From the NCBI RefSeq assembly GCF_002909485.1, contig NZ_PPXG01000001.1, positions 496,001-560,000 on the forward strand: a stretch of DNA of 64,000 bases, written 5' to 3'. Positions 28,126 to 36,966 of the stretch are shown here, piece after piece; position 1 is the stretch's first letter, and the number at the start of each line of letters is the position of its first letter. The translations under genes were made by a program, and so were the position numbers. Source of the DNA: Stutzerimonas stutzeri. GTDB taxonomy: Bacteria; Pseudomonadota; Gammaproteobacteria; Pseudomonadales; Pseudomonadaceae. The notes beneath the pieces were generated by a model. It was not told the origin of the DNA. It did not search any database and was given only the letters and a program-made list of their open reading frames with translations.

Positions 28126-28620
28126 GTGTCTCATCCCTACGACATCCTCAATGTGCCCGGCTGCGCCGGTCAGCTGATCCTCACTCCGTGCCCCGGTAGC
28201 AAGGGCACTAGCGTCAGCGAGGCACTTACTACGCTGCAAGCGGCTGGTGCCGAGGCGCTGATCACCTTGATGCCCGCTGAAGAGCTGGCCTGTAACGAAG
28301 CGACGCAGCTGCCGCAGCTATGTGCCGAACGCGATCTTGAGTGGTTCCATCTGCCAGTCGCCGACGAGCAGGTGCCGCTGGCGGATTTCGATGACGCCTG
28401 GGGAGAGTCCGTTGCCCGCATCAGTGAATTGCTGAGTGCCGGAAAAAGCGTTGCCATTCACTGCAAGGGTGGCTCTGGGCGTACCGGGCTGATCGCCGCG
28501 CGCATTCTCATAGACCGGGAAGTGCCGCGCGAAACTGCCATCGCCAGCGTCCAGGCGCTGCGTCCCAAAGCAATCCAGCATCCGGCGCATATCGGCTGGA
28601 TTGAGCGCTTCGGCGAATAA
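28126..28620 (+). CDS. Dual-specificity/tyrosine phosphatase-like protein
   Basis: 164 residues. Cysteine phosphatase loop Cys113-KGGSG-Arg119 ([11 protein letters not shown]) and a likely general acid Asp80 in LPVADEQ. GTG start. It is unrelated in fold to the two ArsC proteins upstream. Similar phosphatases recur in pseudomonad ars operons next to gapdh and arsJ; their task is not known to me. It may remove phosphate analogues or arsenate esters. Confidence 0.8.
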   Translation: MSHPYDILNVPGCAGQLILTPCPGSKGTSVSEALTTLQAAGAEALITLMPAEELACNEATQLPQLCAERDLEWFHLPVADEQVPLADFDDAWGESVARISELLSAGKSVAIHCKGGSGRTGLIAARILIDREVPRETAIASVQALRPKAIQHPAHIGWIERFGE

Positions 28621-28630
28621 CGAGGCTTGC

Positions 28631-28957
28631 ATGCTGAATACGCTTGGCCTGTTCGTGATAACCGCGGTCGCAGAAATCGTCGGCTGCTACCTGCCGTACC
28701 TCTGGCTGAAACAAGGCAGGAGTATCTGGTTATTGGTGCCGGCGGCGTTTTCCCTGGCGCTATTCGCCTGGTTGCTTTCATTGCATCCCACCGCCGCAGG
28801 GCGTGTGTACGCCGCTTACGGCGGCGTGTATGTCGGTGTCGCGCTGGTCTGGCTGTGGCTGGTCGACGGCGTTCGCCCGACTTGGTGGGACCTGCTTGGC
28901 TGCGCCGTGGCCATGTTGGGCATGGCGATCATCATGTTTGCGCCACGAACCCCCTGA
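28631..28957 (+). CDS. ynfA: YnfA/UPF0060 family small membrane protein
   Basis: 108 residues with four membrane helices. The first contains [20 protein letters not shown], and [22 protein letters not shown] is a family hallmark. YnfA is similar in size and topology to SMR drug pumps. ATG 28631, 10 bases after the phosphatase stop, so co-transcribed. The arsenic operon context suggests a transport role. Confidence 0.88.
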   Translation: MLNTLGLFVITAVAEIVGCYLPYLWLKQGRSIWLLVPAAFSLALFAWLLSLHPTAAGRVYAAYGGVYVGVALVWLWLVDGVRPTWWDLLGCAVAMLGMAIIMFAPRTP

Positions 28958-28982
28958 TTCACATCTCGAAAGCGAGTCTTCC

Positions 28983-29987
28983 ATGAGTATCAAAGTGGGC
29001 ATTAACGGCTTCGGCCGCATCGGACGTCTGGCATTGCGTGCCGCGTGGGATTGGCCAGAGCTGGAATTCGTACAAATCAATGATCCGGCGGGCGATGCCG
29101 CAACCCATGCTCACCTGCTGAACTTCGATTCCATCCATGGCCGCTGGCAGCACGAGGCGGGCGCCGAAGGCGACTGCCTGGTAATCGACGGTCAGCGGGT
29201 CAAGGTCAGCGCCAACAAGACGATTGCCGAAACCGACTGGTCGCCTTGCGATCTGGTCATTGAGGCCAGCGGCAAGATGAAGACCGTGGCGGTGCTACAG
29301 CAATATCTGGATCAAGGCGTGAAGCGGGTGGTTGTCAGCGCGCCGGTGAAGGAGCCGGGTGCATTGAACGTCGTCATGGGCGTCAACGACGGTCTGTTCG
29401 ATCCGGCCAAGCATCGCATCGTGACTGCGGCTTCTTGCACCACCAACTGCCTGGCGCCGGTGGTCAAAGTCATCCACGAGCAGCTCGGCATCCGCCACGG
29501 CTCGATCACCACGATTCACGACCTGACCAACACCCAGAGCATTCTCGACCAGCCGCACAAGGACCTGCGCCGCGCGCGGGCATCCGGCATGAGCCTGATT
29601 CCCACCACCACCGGCTCGGCGACGGCGATCGCGGAGATATTTCCCGAACTTCGCGGCAAGCTGAATGGCCATGCCGTGCGCGTGCCGCTGGCCAATGCGT
29701 CGCTGACCGATTGCGTGTTCGAGGTGGAGCGAGCAACCGATGCTGCCGAGGTTAATCAGCTGCTCAAAGCCGCGGCCGATGGCGAGTTAAAGGGGATTCT
29801 CGGGTACGAGGAACGGCCTTTGGTTTCCATTGATTACCGCACCGATCCGCGCTCGTCGATCATCGATGCGCTGTCGACCATGGTGGTCAATGGGACGCAA
29901 GTGAAGATCTATGCCTGGTACGACAACGAGTGGGGCTACGCCAACCGCACTGTCGAACTGGCACGCAAGGTGGGGTTGGCAGTGTGA
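28983..29987 (+). CDS. Glyceraldehyde-3-phosphate dehydrogenase of the ars operon
   Basis: 334 residues. [17 protein letters not shown] (NAD site), [11 protein letters not shown] (catalytic Cys152), and [11 protein letters not shown] at the C-terminus. The neighbouring arsJ strongly suggests the specialised enzyme that uses arsenate to make 1-arseno-3-phosphoglycerate, which ArsJ exports, giving arsenate resistance without reduction. This is established for ars-linked gapdh-arsJ pairs; here it is inferred from context. ATG 28983, 25 bases after ynfA. Confidence 0.9.
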   Translation: MSIKVGINGFGRIGRLALRAAWDWPELEFVQINDPAGDAATHAHLLNFDSIHGRWQHEAGAEGDCLVIDGQRVKVSANKTIAETDWSPCDLVIEASGKMKTVAVLQQYLDQGVKRVVVSAPVKEPGALNVVMGVNDGLFDPAKHRIVTAASCTTNCLAPVVKVIHEQLGIRHGSITTIHDLTNTQSILDQPHKDLRRARASGMSLIPTTTGSATAIAEIFPELRGKLNGHAVRVPLANASLTDCVFEVERATDAAEVNQLLKAAADGELKGILGYEERPLVSIDYRTDPRSSIIDALSTMVVNGTQVKIYAWYDNEWGYANRTVELARKVGLAV

Positions 29988-30032
29988 GGCGCCGTTCGCG
30001 ATTTCGCTAGCGGTGCGGGTTATGAAACACGG

Positions 30033-30097
30033 CAGGGTGGTGGTGGGCTGAAGCCCACCCGCGGCCAATCCGTGGCTCGACGGGTGGGCTTTACCCC
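30033..30097. repeat. REP-like palindromic element (family copy 2)
   Basis: Two palindromes: GGTGGGCTGAAGCCCACC at 30042-30059, and GGGTGGGCTTTACCCC at 30082-30096. Related to 10603-10629 and 43443-43499. Lies in the 159-base gapdh-arsJ gap without ending the operon. Confidence 0.6.
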
Positions 30098-30146
30098 ATC
30101 GCTCATCGCTACGCAGCACACCTGATTAATCAAACCGGAACCTGCC

Positions 30147-31361
30147 ATGCAAGCCCTTGCCCGACTGTCCCCCGAGGTGCGTCAGTACCTGATCGTCACC
30201 GGTAATTACTGGGCCTTCACGCTCACCGACGGTGCCCTGCGCATGCTGGTGGTGTTGCACTTCCATTCGCTGGGGTATTCACCGCTGCAGATCGCGGCCC
30301 TGTTTCTGTTCTACGAGGTGTTCGGCGTCATCACCAACCTGATTGGCGGCTATCTTGGGGCGCGACTCGGCCTGAACCGGACGATGAACCTTGGGCTGGC
30401 GATGCAGGTAGTGGCTCTGCTGATGCTCACGGTGCCAGCCATATGGCTGACAGTGCCCTGGGTGATGGGCGCGCAAGCGCTGTCCGGCATTGCCAAGGAT
30501 CTGAACAAGATGTCGGCCAAGAGCTCGATCAAGCTTCTGGTGCCCGACAGCCAGCAGGGCACGCTGTATAAGTGGGTGGCTATTCTCACCGGCTCGAAAA
30601 ATGCGCTCAAGGGCGTAGGATTCTTCCTGGGGGGCGCGCTGCTCACGCTGCTGGGCTTCGCCGGAGCAGTCCTGGCGATGGCTGCGGTGCTGGCGGTGAT
30701 CTGGCTGGGCAGCCTGGTGCTGCTGAAAAAGGATCTTGGCAAGGCGAAGGCCAAGCCGAAATTCAGGGACATCCTCTCCAAAAGCCGGGCGATCAATGTG
30801 CTGTCTGCGGCGCGATTGTTTCTCTTCGGCGCGCGAGACGTGTGGTTCGTTATTGCATTACCGGTGTACCTGAGCACCGTGTTTGGCTGGAGTTTCTGGA
30901 TGGTCGGAGGCTTTTTGGCCTGCTGGGTTATCGGCTACGGCATCGTCCAGTCAATAGCGCCAGCCATTACCGGCAAGCGCAGCGGCCAAGTGCCAGATGG
31001 GCGCGCAGCATTCATCTGGGCGGCATTGCTCGCAGCGTTGCCCGCGGCGATCGCGATAGGCCTGACAACCGATGCTTCGCCCCAGTGGGTGCTGATCGGG
31101 GGCCTGCTGCTGTTCGGCGCACTGTTCGCGGTGAACTCATCACTGCACAGCTATCTGATCGTCAGCTACGCCAAGGAAGATGGCGTCTCGCTGGACGTGG
31201 GCTTCTACTACATGTCCAACGCCATGGGCCGGTTGATCGGCACCTTACTCTCCGGCTGGGTGTTCCAGGCCTATGGGCTGCAGGCCTGCTTGTGGGTCTC
31301 ATCATCGTTCGTGCTGCTTGCCGCGCTCATCTCGCTGCGACTACCTCGCCACGCACACTAG
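30147..31361 (+). CDS. arsJ: ArsJ organoarsenical exporter (MFS)
   Basis: 404 residues with about twelve helices. FYEVFGVITNLIGGYLGARLGLN is the MFS loop 2-3 region, and the LSGIAKDLNKMSAKSSIKLLVPD segment is typical of ArsJ. ArsJ exports 1-arseno-3-phosphoglycerate made by the upstream GAPDH. ATG 30147. Confidence 0.93.
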   Translation: MQALARLSPEVRQYLIVTGNYWAFTLTDGALRMLVVLHFHSLGYSPLQIAALFLFYEVFGVITNLIGGYLGARLGLNRTMNLGLAMQVVALLMLTVPAIWLTVPWVMGAQALSGIAKDLNKMSAKSSIKLLVPDSQQGTLYKWVAILTGSKNALKGVGFFLGGALLTLLGFAGAVLAMAAVLAVIWLGSLVLLKKDLGKAKAKPKFRDILSKSRAINVLSAARLFLFGARDVWFVIALPVYLSTVFGWSFWMVGGFLACWVIGYGIVQSIAPAITGKRSGQVPDGRAAFIWAALLAALPAAIAIGLTTDASPQWVLIGGLLLFGALFAVNSSLHSYLIVSYAKEDGVSLDVGFYYMSNAMGRLIGTLLSGWVFQAYGLQACLWVSSSFVLLAALISLRLPRHAH

Positions 31362-31374
31362 TTGTGCAGGGCAG

Positions 31375-31404
31375 GCAGGCCGGGCGCGGTGGCGCCCGAC
31401 CTGC
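31375..31404. terminator. Convergent hairpin between arsJ and the porin gene
   Basis: A 12-bp stem with one mismatch (31375-31387 with 31392-31404) and GGTG loop. No long T-run on either side. Probably a shared terminator. Confidence 0.55.
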
Positions 31405-31409
31405 ACTAC

Positions 31410-32663
31410 TCAGTACGTGTACTGCAGCTGTGCCCAGAGCTTGTCCGTATCCACCGAGTAGTCGTCGGCGTCATAGCTGGCGTACTTGACCGTTGCAACC
31501 AATCCCTTGACTAGCGGGATTGCGCGGCTGTAGCCAACGTTGATCTCTTCGCCGTACTGCTGACTGCCGCGCTCGGCGCGGAAGTCGTGATACCAGGCTT
31601 GCAGTGTGCCGCCGAACAACGGCAGTGTGCCCCCGAGATAGACATCCTGCACGCCATCTGCTGGTGTCAGCAGAAAGGTGTCGGCCCAGCCCTGAAAGGC
31701 GTGCTTGGTGGCAAGAGGCGTCTGAAACGCACGATTGCCTGGTCCGGAATCACCACCCAGCACTTCCATTCCCGCTTTCAACGTGGCGCCTCGCAATGCA
31801 TAACCCAGTTCGGCCAAGTAGTACTCGCTGCTCAGCTCCTGCGGATTGCCTGCGTAGTCCTGCTGACGTGCATATTCAAGTGCGTAGCTGACGCCCTGAA
31901 CGGCACCGTTCAGGCGCAGACCTGTGGTCTTGCTGGATAGGGACCCCAGCGCCGCAGCGGGTGCAGTGGCAATGTTGTCGAGACCCAGTAGATAGCTGTA
32001 CGCAGTGACCGTCAGCTCCGGTGAGTGCGCGTAGCGGGCGTTGAACAGATGGCTGTGGCCTTCGATATTGGCCGGATTGGCGCGATTGTCGAAACGGTTG
32101 TCGCCCGGGCCGAAGATTGTGTTGATGTTATCGATGTAGGCGTAAGTCAGCGTCAGCTTGTCGAGCGGTTGCAGCTGGCCCAGCACGCCGTCGTAGGTTT
32201 GTTCGTTCTGCCGCCAACCGACGCCACCTACGAAACGTTGATTGTCCAGATTGATGCGCTGGCGGCCAGCAATGGCGCTGCCGAACGCATGGTCGTAACG
32301 CAACAGCGCCTGGTTGATTTCGCTGCCGTCAGGGTCGGGTACTGCCGAGTAGTCGGTCTGGCCGTTGCGGGTGCTGTTGTAGGCGGCATCACCCAAACGA
32401 CTTACGTTGTCTGCCTCGACCAGGGCCGACAAACCGTACCACTTGCCGGTCTGAAAACCGACGCGGGTGCGCACCGTTTGGGCGTTGGCGTGCTTCAGCG
32501 CATTGTCCTGGTCGACATGCTCGTAGCGATAGCGCACGTCGAGGATCGGCTTAGCATCAGTGAATAAAGTACTGAAATTCTCCTGAGCGAAGATCGTAGG
32601 GCTGCATAACAGTCCGGCGCTCAGTAGGTAAGGGGTCAGATGATGGGGATGCAGGTTCTTCAT
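31410..32663 (-). CDS. Outer-membrane channel, alginate-export (Alginate_exp) family-like
   Basis: 417 residues with a signal peptide ending SPTIFAQ. ILDVRYRYEHVDQDNALKHANAQTVRTR, GRQRINLDNQRFVGGVGWRQNEQTYDG and alternating beta-strand segments fit the AlgE-like outer membrane barrel family used for many substrates. The C-terminus ends with an aromatic (LQYTY), as in porins. ATG 32663 has AAGGAGC; the frame upstream lacks signals. Convergent with arsJ; not clearly linked to arsenic. Confidence 0.8.
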   Translation of the reverse strand: MKNLHPHHLTPYLLSAGLLCSPTIFAQENFSTLFTDAKPILDVRYRYEHVDQDNALKHANAQTVRTRVGFQTGKWYGLSALVEADNVSRLGDAAYNSTRNGQTDYSAVPDPDGSEINQALLRYDHAFGSAIAGRQRINLDNQRFVGGVGWRQNEQTYDGVLGQLQPLDKLTLTYAYIDNINTIFGPGDNRFDNRANPANIEGHSHLFNARYAHSPELTVTAYSYLLGLDNIATAPAAALGSLSSKTTGLRLNGAVQGVSYALEYARQQDYAGNPQELSSEYYLAELGYALRGATLKAGMEVLGGDSGPGNRAFQTPLATKHAFQGWADTFLLTPADGVQDVYLGGTLPLFGGTLQAWYHDFRAERGSQQYGEEINVGYSRAIPLVKGLVATVKYASYDADDYSVDTDKLWAQLQYTY

Positions 32664-32794
32664 GTGCCGCTCCTTGGTTGACATCGGAGCGAACGATAGG
32701 CTGCTTACTATTTTTGCCATTGACAGCCGTCAAGACCAAAAAAATGCCTCTGGAAAGCGCCTTACGGCCCGTTCCAGAGTTCAAGCCCTTGCGT

Positions 32795-32974
32795 CTAGCT
32801 ATGTACAGCTGTTCTTAGCATGCCGATATCGTGTGCGGCGCGCTGAATCAGGGCAGCGGCGCTCGGGCCCGACTTGTCGTGACCGCTACGACGCCCGCGA
32901 CGCCAGTGCGCCATCGGCTGGAGTGCACTGATATCCGATCGGGTAACCAGTTCTTCGAGTGACCGCTTGCTCAT
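32795..32974 (-). CDS. Possible small basic protein
   Basis: 59 residues, starting MSKRSLEELVTRSD with a GTGAGGA ribosome site. Contains an Arg-rich stretch (WRRGRRSGHDKSG) and a C-terminal amphipathic helix. I know no homologue. The codon pattern is ordinary; it could be a real small protein or chance. Confidence 0.35.
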   Translation of the reverse strand: MSKRSLEELVTRSDISALQPMAHWRRGRRSGHDKSGPSAAALIQRAAHDIGMLRTAVHS

Positions 32975-33131
32975 GTTCGCGTCCTCACGTGGTGAGTTCG
33001 GTGGAGCGTCCTTGCGCCATGGGGAGTCCATGAGCAGACAATGCGCGATCATTGTTACAGCGGTTTGGCAGCGGGGGCTCAGTCTGACGGCCGGTAAAGA
33101 TTGAAGAAGGCCGGCTACCGCACTGGAGCGA

Positions 33132-33824
33132 TCACACTTCGGCAATGGCGCTGACGCTGGTGATGCCCGCGTTCCAAATCATTTCGTAATGTGCCGTTTG
33201 AATGATGGACAGTACGCTCCGAGGCGTCATGAGCGCCCAGCAATGTTGGCCAGGGTTGCGTACCGAATGATAACGCAGCCCAGGAAATCCACCCTGCCTG
33301 ACCAGATGGCCGAACTGGCGAGAGTGGCAGTAATCCTCGGCGTCATAGATGGGGTCTGTCATTGCTACGGTTGTGGCGTCGAGCAGACCCGCCTCGTTGA
33401 ACTGACACGACAGTCCGCGAAAAACGAAGCGTTCGAAGTTCAAACCTTCAACATGGGACCAGTACAGTTCCTGATGATGCCTAACCTCGGCAAGCGCCGT
33501 TTCCATGCTGTCGCCTAGATAGAGCACGCCGTAACTGCCATCGCTGAAACGCGAACCGGCGGGGTTAACATGTGTGAAGGGCGCGGTCGCATAGGAGCAG
33601 CCAGGAATGCCAAACGGGATCTGATCGCGGGGAATCAGCTCAAGCCTGCCGGTCTCATTATGCAGCCTCGGATTCGTCAGGGCCTGGAGTTGATACAAGA
33701 TCTCGAACTCCCCGGCGTCTGCCACATCGTCAAATAGATCGATGGGCGGAAACTTGGAATTGACCAGTCGGTAAGCCTGTAACCGAGCATCAGCCCGTAC
33801 GGGCAGCCGTTGCGGCACTACCAC
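33132..33824 (-). CDS. RES-domain toxin
   Basis: 230 residues. The RES family signature is spread through the protein: AYRLVNSKFPP, SRFSDGSYGVLYLGDSMETALAEVRHH with the Arg/Glu/Ser elements, and a late PGLRYHSVRN. RES toxins degrade NAD+. GTG start overlaps the stop of the antitoxin gene by 7 bases; an alternative GTG is two codons downstream. Part of a type II toxin-antitoxin pair. Confidence 0.88.
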   Translation of the reverse strand: MVVPQRLPVRADARLQAYRLVNSKFPPIDLFDDVADAGEFEILYQLQALTNPRLHNETGRLELIPRDQIPFGIPGCSYATAPFTHVNPAGSRFSDGSYGVLYLGDSMETALAEVRHHQELYWSHVEGLNFERFVFRGLSCQFNEAGLLDATTVAMTDPIYDAEDYCHSRQFGHLVRQGGFPGLRYHSVRNPGQHCWALMTPRSVLSIIQTAHYEMIWNAGITSVSAIAEV

Positions 33825-34222
33825 TGTGCGCCTCGCAAGCTATCGATGCGGCGGAACGACTCGTAGAGGGAAATCATGTCGCCCTGGGCCATCACCTCCA
33901 GCGGCGAACGCCCGTTGAAGAACTCGTTGTGATTGGCCATCGCTGGGAATCCATAAGTGTTCTCCGGGTTATCGAAGATCAGCCGCAGCGCCGCATGAAT
34001 ATTGAGAATGAAACTGACACGCTGCATCTGGTCCGGGTCCAGGCTGACCGACCAATCCGAATTACGCAGTTTGGCTCGTGCATGGGTACTGCGGGAAATA
34101 CGCAGTATCCGGCATGCCTGCTCAGTGGATGCCTGCCATTTTTCGAGGATATTCACCGCGGTCCTGAGGCCGGCGGCGCACTGGTCTTTGGTAAACGCGG
34201 GAGCCTGAAGAGTCACAGTCAT
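33818..34222 (-). CDS. Xre/MbcA/ParS-type antitoxin (DUF2384)
   Basis: 134 residues. An N-terminal helix-turn-helix-like region (LEKWQASTEQACRILRISRSTHARAK) and a C-terminal DUF2384 part (NIHAALRLIFDNPENTYGF, FNGRSPLEVM). Such proteins neutralise RES toxins and repress their own promoter. Upstream AT-rich DNA at 34250-34285 (CTATATGTATCTGTAGACAC) is the likely promoter-operator. Confidence 0.88.
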   Translation of the reverse strand: MTVTLQAPAFTKDQCAAGLRTAVNILEKWQASTEQACRILRISRSTHARAKLRNSDWSVSLDPDQMQRVSFILNIHAALRLIFDNPENTYGFPAMANHNEFFNGRSPLEVMAQGDMISLYESFRRIDSLRGAQW

Positions 34223-34501
34223 GGCAATTGCTCGATTAGTTCCATGGAGTCAGCATAGCACTATATGTATCTGTAGACACAAATACGCGCGAACTATCTT
34301 TCTGGACATTGATAAGAGCAACAGCGCGGTGCCGGTTAGTTCGATATGAACTTCAGCCAACAACAAGGCGGTAAATCGCGTTCAATAGATAAGACGTCGC
34401 CAGGTGCTGCGGTCGTGACAGGAGCGCTCGCGCCAATTGCAAAAATGAACAATGCGCAAATGACAGAACGGATGTTGGAAGGCTGAAAGCCGCGTGAAGA
34501 C

Positions 34502-34588
34502 TGGTGCCCGGAGCGGGGGTCGAACCCGCATACCCTTTCGGATGAGGGATTTTAAGTCCCTTGCGTATACCAATTTCGCCATCCGGGC
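34502..34588 (-). tRNA. tRNA-Leu (TAA)
   Basis: 87 bases with encoded CCA. Acceptor GCCCGGA/TCCGGGC, anticodon TAA, long variable arm (CATCCGAAAGGGTAT), T arm with GGTTCGACCC. Confidence 0.97.
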
Positions 34589-34686
34589 GGAGGCTGCGTA
34601 GCAGTGTGCCGATGGGGAATCGGCGGCGCAGGACTATAGCGAGCCTCCGTGCACCACGCAACCCGAACGGCGCCACTTTGCGGGTC

Positions 34687-36966
34687 TCAGTTGCTGGAAT
34701 CGGCGGTAAACGTCCACCAGTTCGGCAGCAGGCGGCGCACCTGAGGCCGGCCGAAACGGTCGTCAATCAGGTGCACGACACCTTCATCGCTCTGTGTACG
34801 GATAACTCGCCCCGCAGCCTGGACGACCTTCTGCAGGCCGGGGTAGAGGTATGTGTAGTCGTAACCCATACCACGGCCGAACAGCTGATCCAGGCGCTGT
34901 TTGAACTGCTCGTTGACTGGATTGACCTGCGGTAGCCCCAGAGTTGCTATAAACGCACCGATCAAGCGTTTGCCCGGCAGGTCAATGCCTTCGGCAAAGG
35001 CGCCTCCGAGCACCGCGAAACCGATACCTTGGCTGTGCTCGGTGAAGCGATCGAGAAATGCGCTGCGGGCCGCCTCCTGCATGCCACGGGTCTGTTCCCA
35101 GAAAGGCACTTCCGGATATTGCTCGCGTAGCAGGGCAGTCACCTGCTGCAGGTAATCGAAGCTGCTGAAAAAGGCCAGGTAGTTGCCGGGATGATCGCAG
35201 TATTGCTGAGCGATGAGTTCGACGACGGCACCGAGTGAAGCATGGCGATGCTGGTAGCGGGTCGATACATCCTTGGCCAGACATACCCGCAGCTGATCAC
35301 TCTGGAACGGCGATTCGACCTCGATCCAGGCGCTACCTGCCGGCAGCCCCAGCGTGTCGGCGTAGAATCTTCGTGGGTTCAATGTGGCCGAAAACAGGAC
35401 GTTCGAACGGGCTTGTTCCAGCCGGGGCGCGAGAAATGGCCCGGGAACCACATTGCGCAGGCACAGGATCGAGCGTTTGGTTTTGCTGCGGCCAGCCGCG
35501 GGCAACAGACTGACATCGAACAGCGAGTGCTCACCGAACAGCTCGGCAACCCGGCAAAAATGCATAGCGTCGAAGTAGGCTCGTTGCAGCTCAGCATCCA
35601 ATCCAGCAGGCTGCTCGCTGAGGTAATCGGTGATGGCACTGACGGCTTGCTGTAGCGCGCCAATCAGCTTGATCGGCAGCTCGGGTTGCACCTGATAGAC
35701 CGCTATCTGCTCTCGATGCAGCTCGTTCCAGCAGCGCTGGACCCGCCCCAGCGGGCGCTTCAAGGATTGCGGCGCCTTGCTCCCGAGAGCGGCAAAGGCA
35801 CGCTGATCGAGTTCCGCGCTGTACATGCCGCGCGCCCGCTCGAGCAGGTTGTGCGCCTCGTCCACCAGCACGCCAACACGCCAGTCGTTGTTGAGTGTCA
35901 GGCCGTAGAGTAGAGCACTGAGATCGAAGTAATAGTTGTAGTCGCCCACCACCGCATCCACCCAGCGTGCCAGTTCCTGGCTGAGGTAGTAGGGGCAAAC
36001 CTGATGGGCCAGGGCGACGTCGCGAAGTGTCGCCTGATCGAGCATGCAGTGCTGCAGTGCCGCTGCGCGAGCCGCTGGCAAACGATCATAAAAGCCCTTC
36101 GCCAAGGGACAAGAATCGCCATGGCAGGCCTTGTCCGGGTGCTCGCAGGCCTTGTCGCGCGCAATAAGCTCCAGCACACGCAAGCTGCCGGCGCCGTTGC
36201 GCTGCAGCGTTTGCAGTGCATCGAGCGCCAGCTGGCGGCCGGAGGTCTTCGCGGCGAGAAAGAACAGCTTGTCCAACTGCTGGCTGGGGAAGGCTTTGAG
36301 CTGTGGAAACAGCGTGCCAAGTGTCTTGCCGATGCCGGTCGGCGCCTGGGCCATGAGCGTGGTGCCGGTGCAGGCCGCCTTGTACACCGCTTCGGCGAGT
36401 TGGCGCTGGCCAGAGCGGAAGTCGGCGTGAGGAAAGCGCAGGGCCACGAGCATCTGATCGCGTGCGGCCCGATGGGCCAGTTCCTGCTCAGCCCAGTCAA
36501 TGAACGCGCGGCACTGGATTTCAAAAAAACTTCGCAAAGTCTGCGCAGTGTGACGCTCGATGAACAGAGTCTCCTTGTGACTGACGATATCGAAGTAGAC
36601 CAGTGCCAGCTCGACATCGGCGAGTTGGCGCACCTGACATAGCAGCCAGCCGTAGATCTTCACCTGCGCCCAATGCAACTGCCGATGGTTGCTTGGTTGG
36701 CGTTCCAGACCGCCGCGAAAGGTCTTGATCTCTTCCAGGCGGTTGCGCACCGGATCATAGCCATCGGCACGGCCGCGCACCGTCAGCTGCCCATATTGGC
36801 CTTGCAGCGGGACTTCACGTTCGTAGCCTTCAGCGCGCCTGGCGGTGACCTGAGCATGGCCGGCGATACCTTCCTGCGCGGTGGGCGAGGGCGTGAAGCG
36901 CAAGTCCAGATCGCCGACCTTGGCGGTGAACTCGCAGAGCGCGCGCACTGCGACCCGATAGCTCAT
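34687..36966 (-). CDS. XPD/DinG-type iron-sulfur helicase with N-terminal RecB-like nuclease region
   Basis: 759 residues. N-terminal 1-170 has a PD-(D/E)xK-like element (Asp71, Glu79-Ile-Lys81, then QLHWAQVKIYGWLL). The helicase follows: Walker A PTGIGKT (Lys214), four cysteines in CEHPDKACHGDSCPLA and CPYY for an Fe-S cluster, DEAHNLLERARG (Walker B), SATLNPRRF, and QAAGRVIR near the end. It unwinds DNA 5' to 3'. Its start overlaps the FAN1 stop by 4 bases, so the two are one repair unit. Confidence 0.9.
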   Translation of the reverse strand: MSYRVAVRALCEFTAKVGDLDLRFTPSPTAQEGIAGHAQVTARRAEGYEREVPLQGQYGQLTVRGRADGYDPVRNRLEEIKTFRGGLERQPSNHRQLHWAQVKIYGWLLCQVRQLADVELALVYFDIVSHKETLFIERHTAQTLRSFFEIQCRAFIDWAEQELAHRAARDQMLVALRFPHADFRSGQRQLAEAVYKAACTGTTLMAQAPTGIGKTLGTLFPQLKAFPSQQLDKLFFLAAKTSGRQLALDALQTLQRNGAGSLRVLELIARDKACEHPDKACHGDSCPLAKGFYDRLPAARAAALQHCMLDQATLRDVALAHQVCPYYLSQELARWVDAVVGDYNYYFDLSALLYGLTLNNDWRVGVLVDEAHNLLERARGMYSAELDQRAFAALGSKAPQSLKRPLGRVQRCWNELHREQIAVYQVQPELPIKLIGALQQAVSAITDYLSEQPAGLDAELQRAYFDAMHFCRVAELFGEHSLFDVSLLPAAGRSKTKRSILCLRNVVPGPFLAPRLEQARSNVLFSATLNPRRFYADTLGLPAGSAWIEVESPFQSDQLRVCLAKDVSTRYQHRHASLGAVVELIAQQYCDHPGNYLAFFSSFDYLQQVTALLREQYPEVPFWEQTRGMQEAARSAFLDRFTEHSQGIGFAVLGGAFAEGIDLPGKRLIGAFIATLGLPQVNPVNEQFKQRLDQLFGRGMGYDYTYLYPGLQKVVQAAGRVIRTQSDEGVVHLIDDRFGRPQVRRLLPNWWTFTADSSN

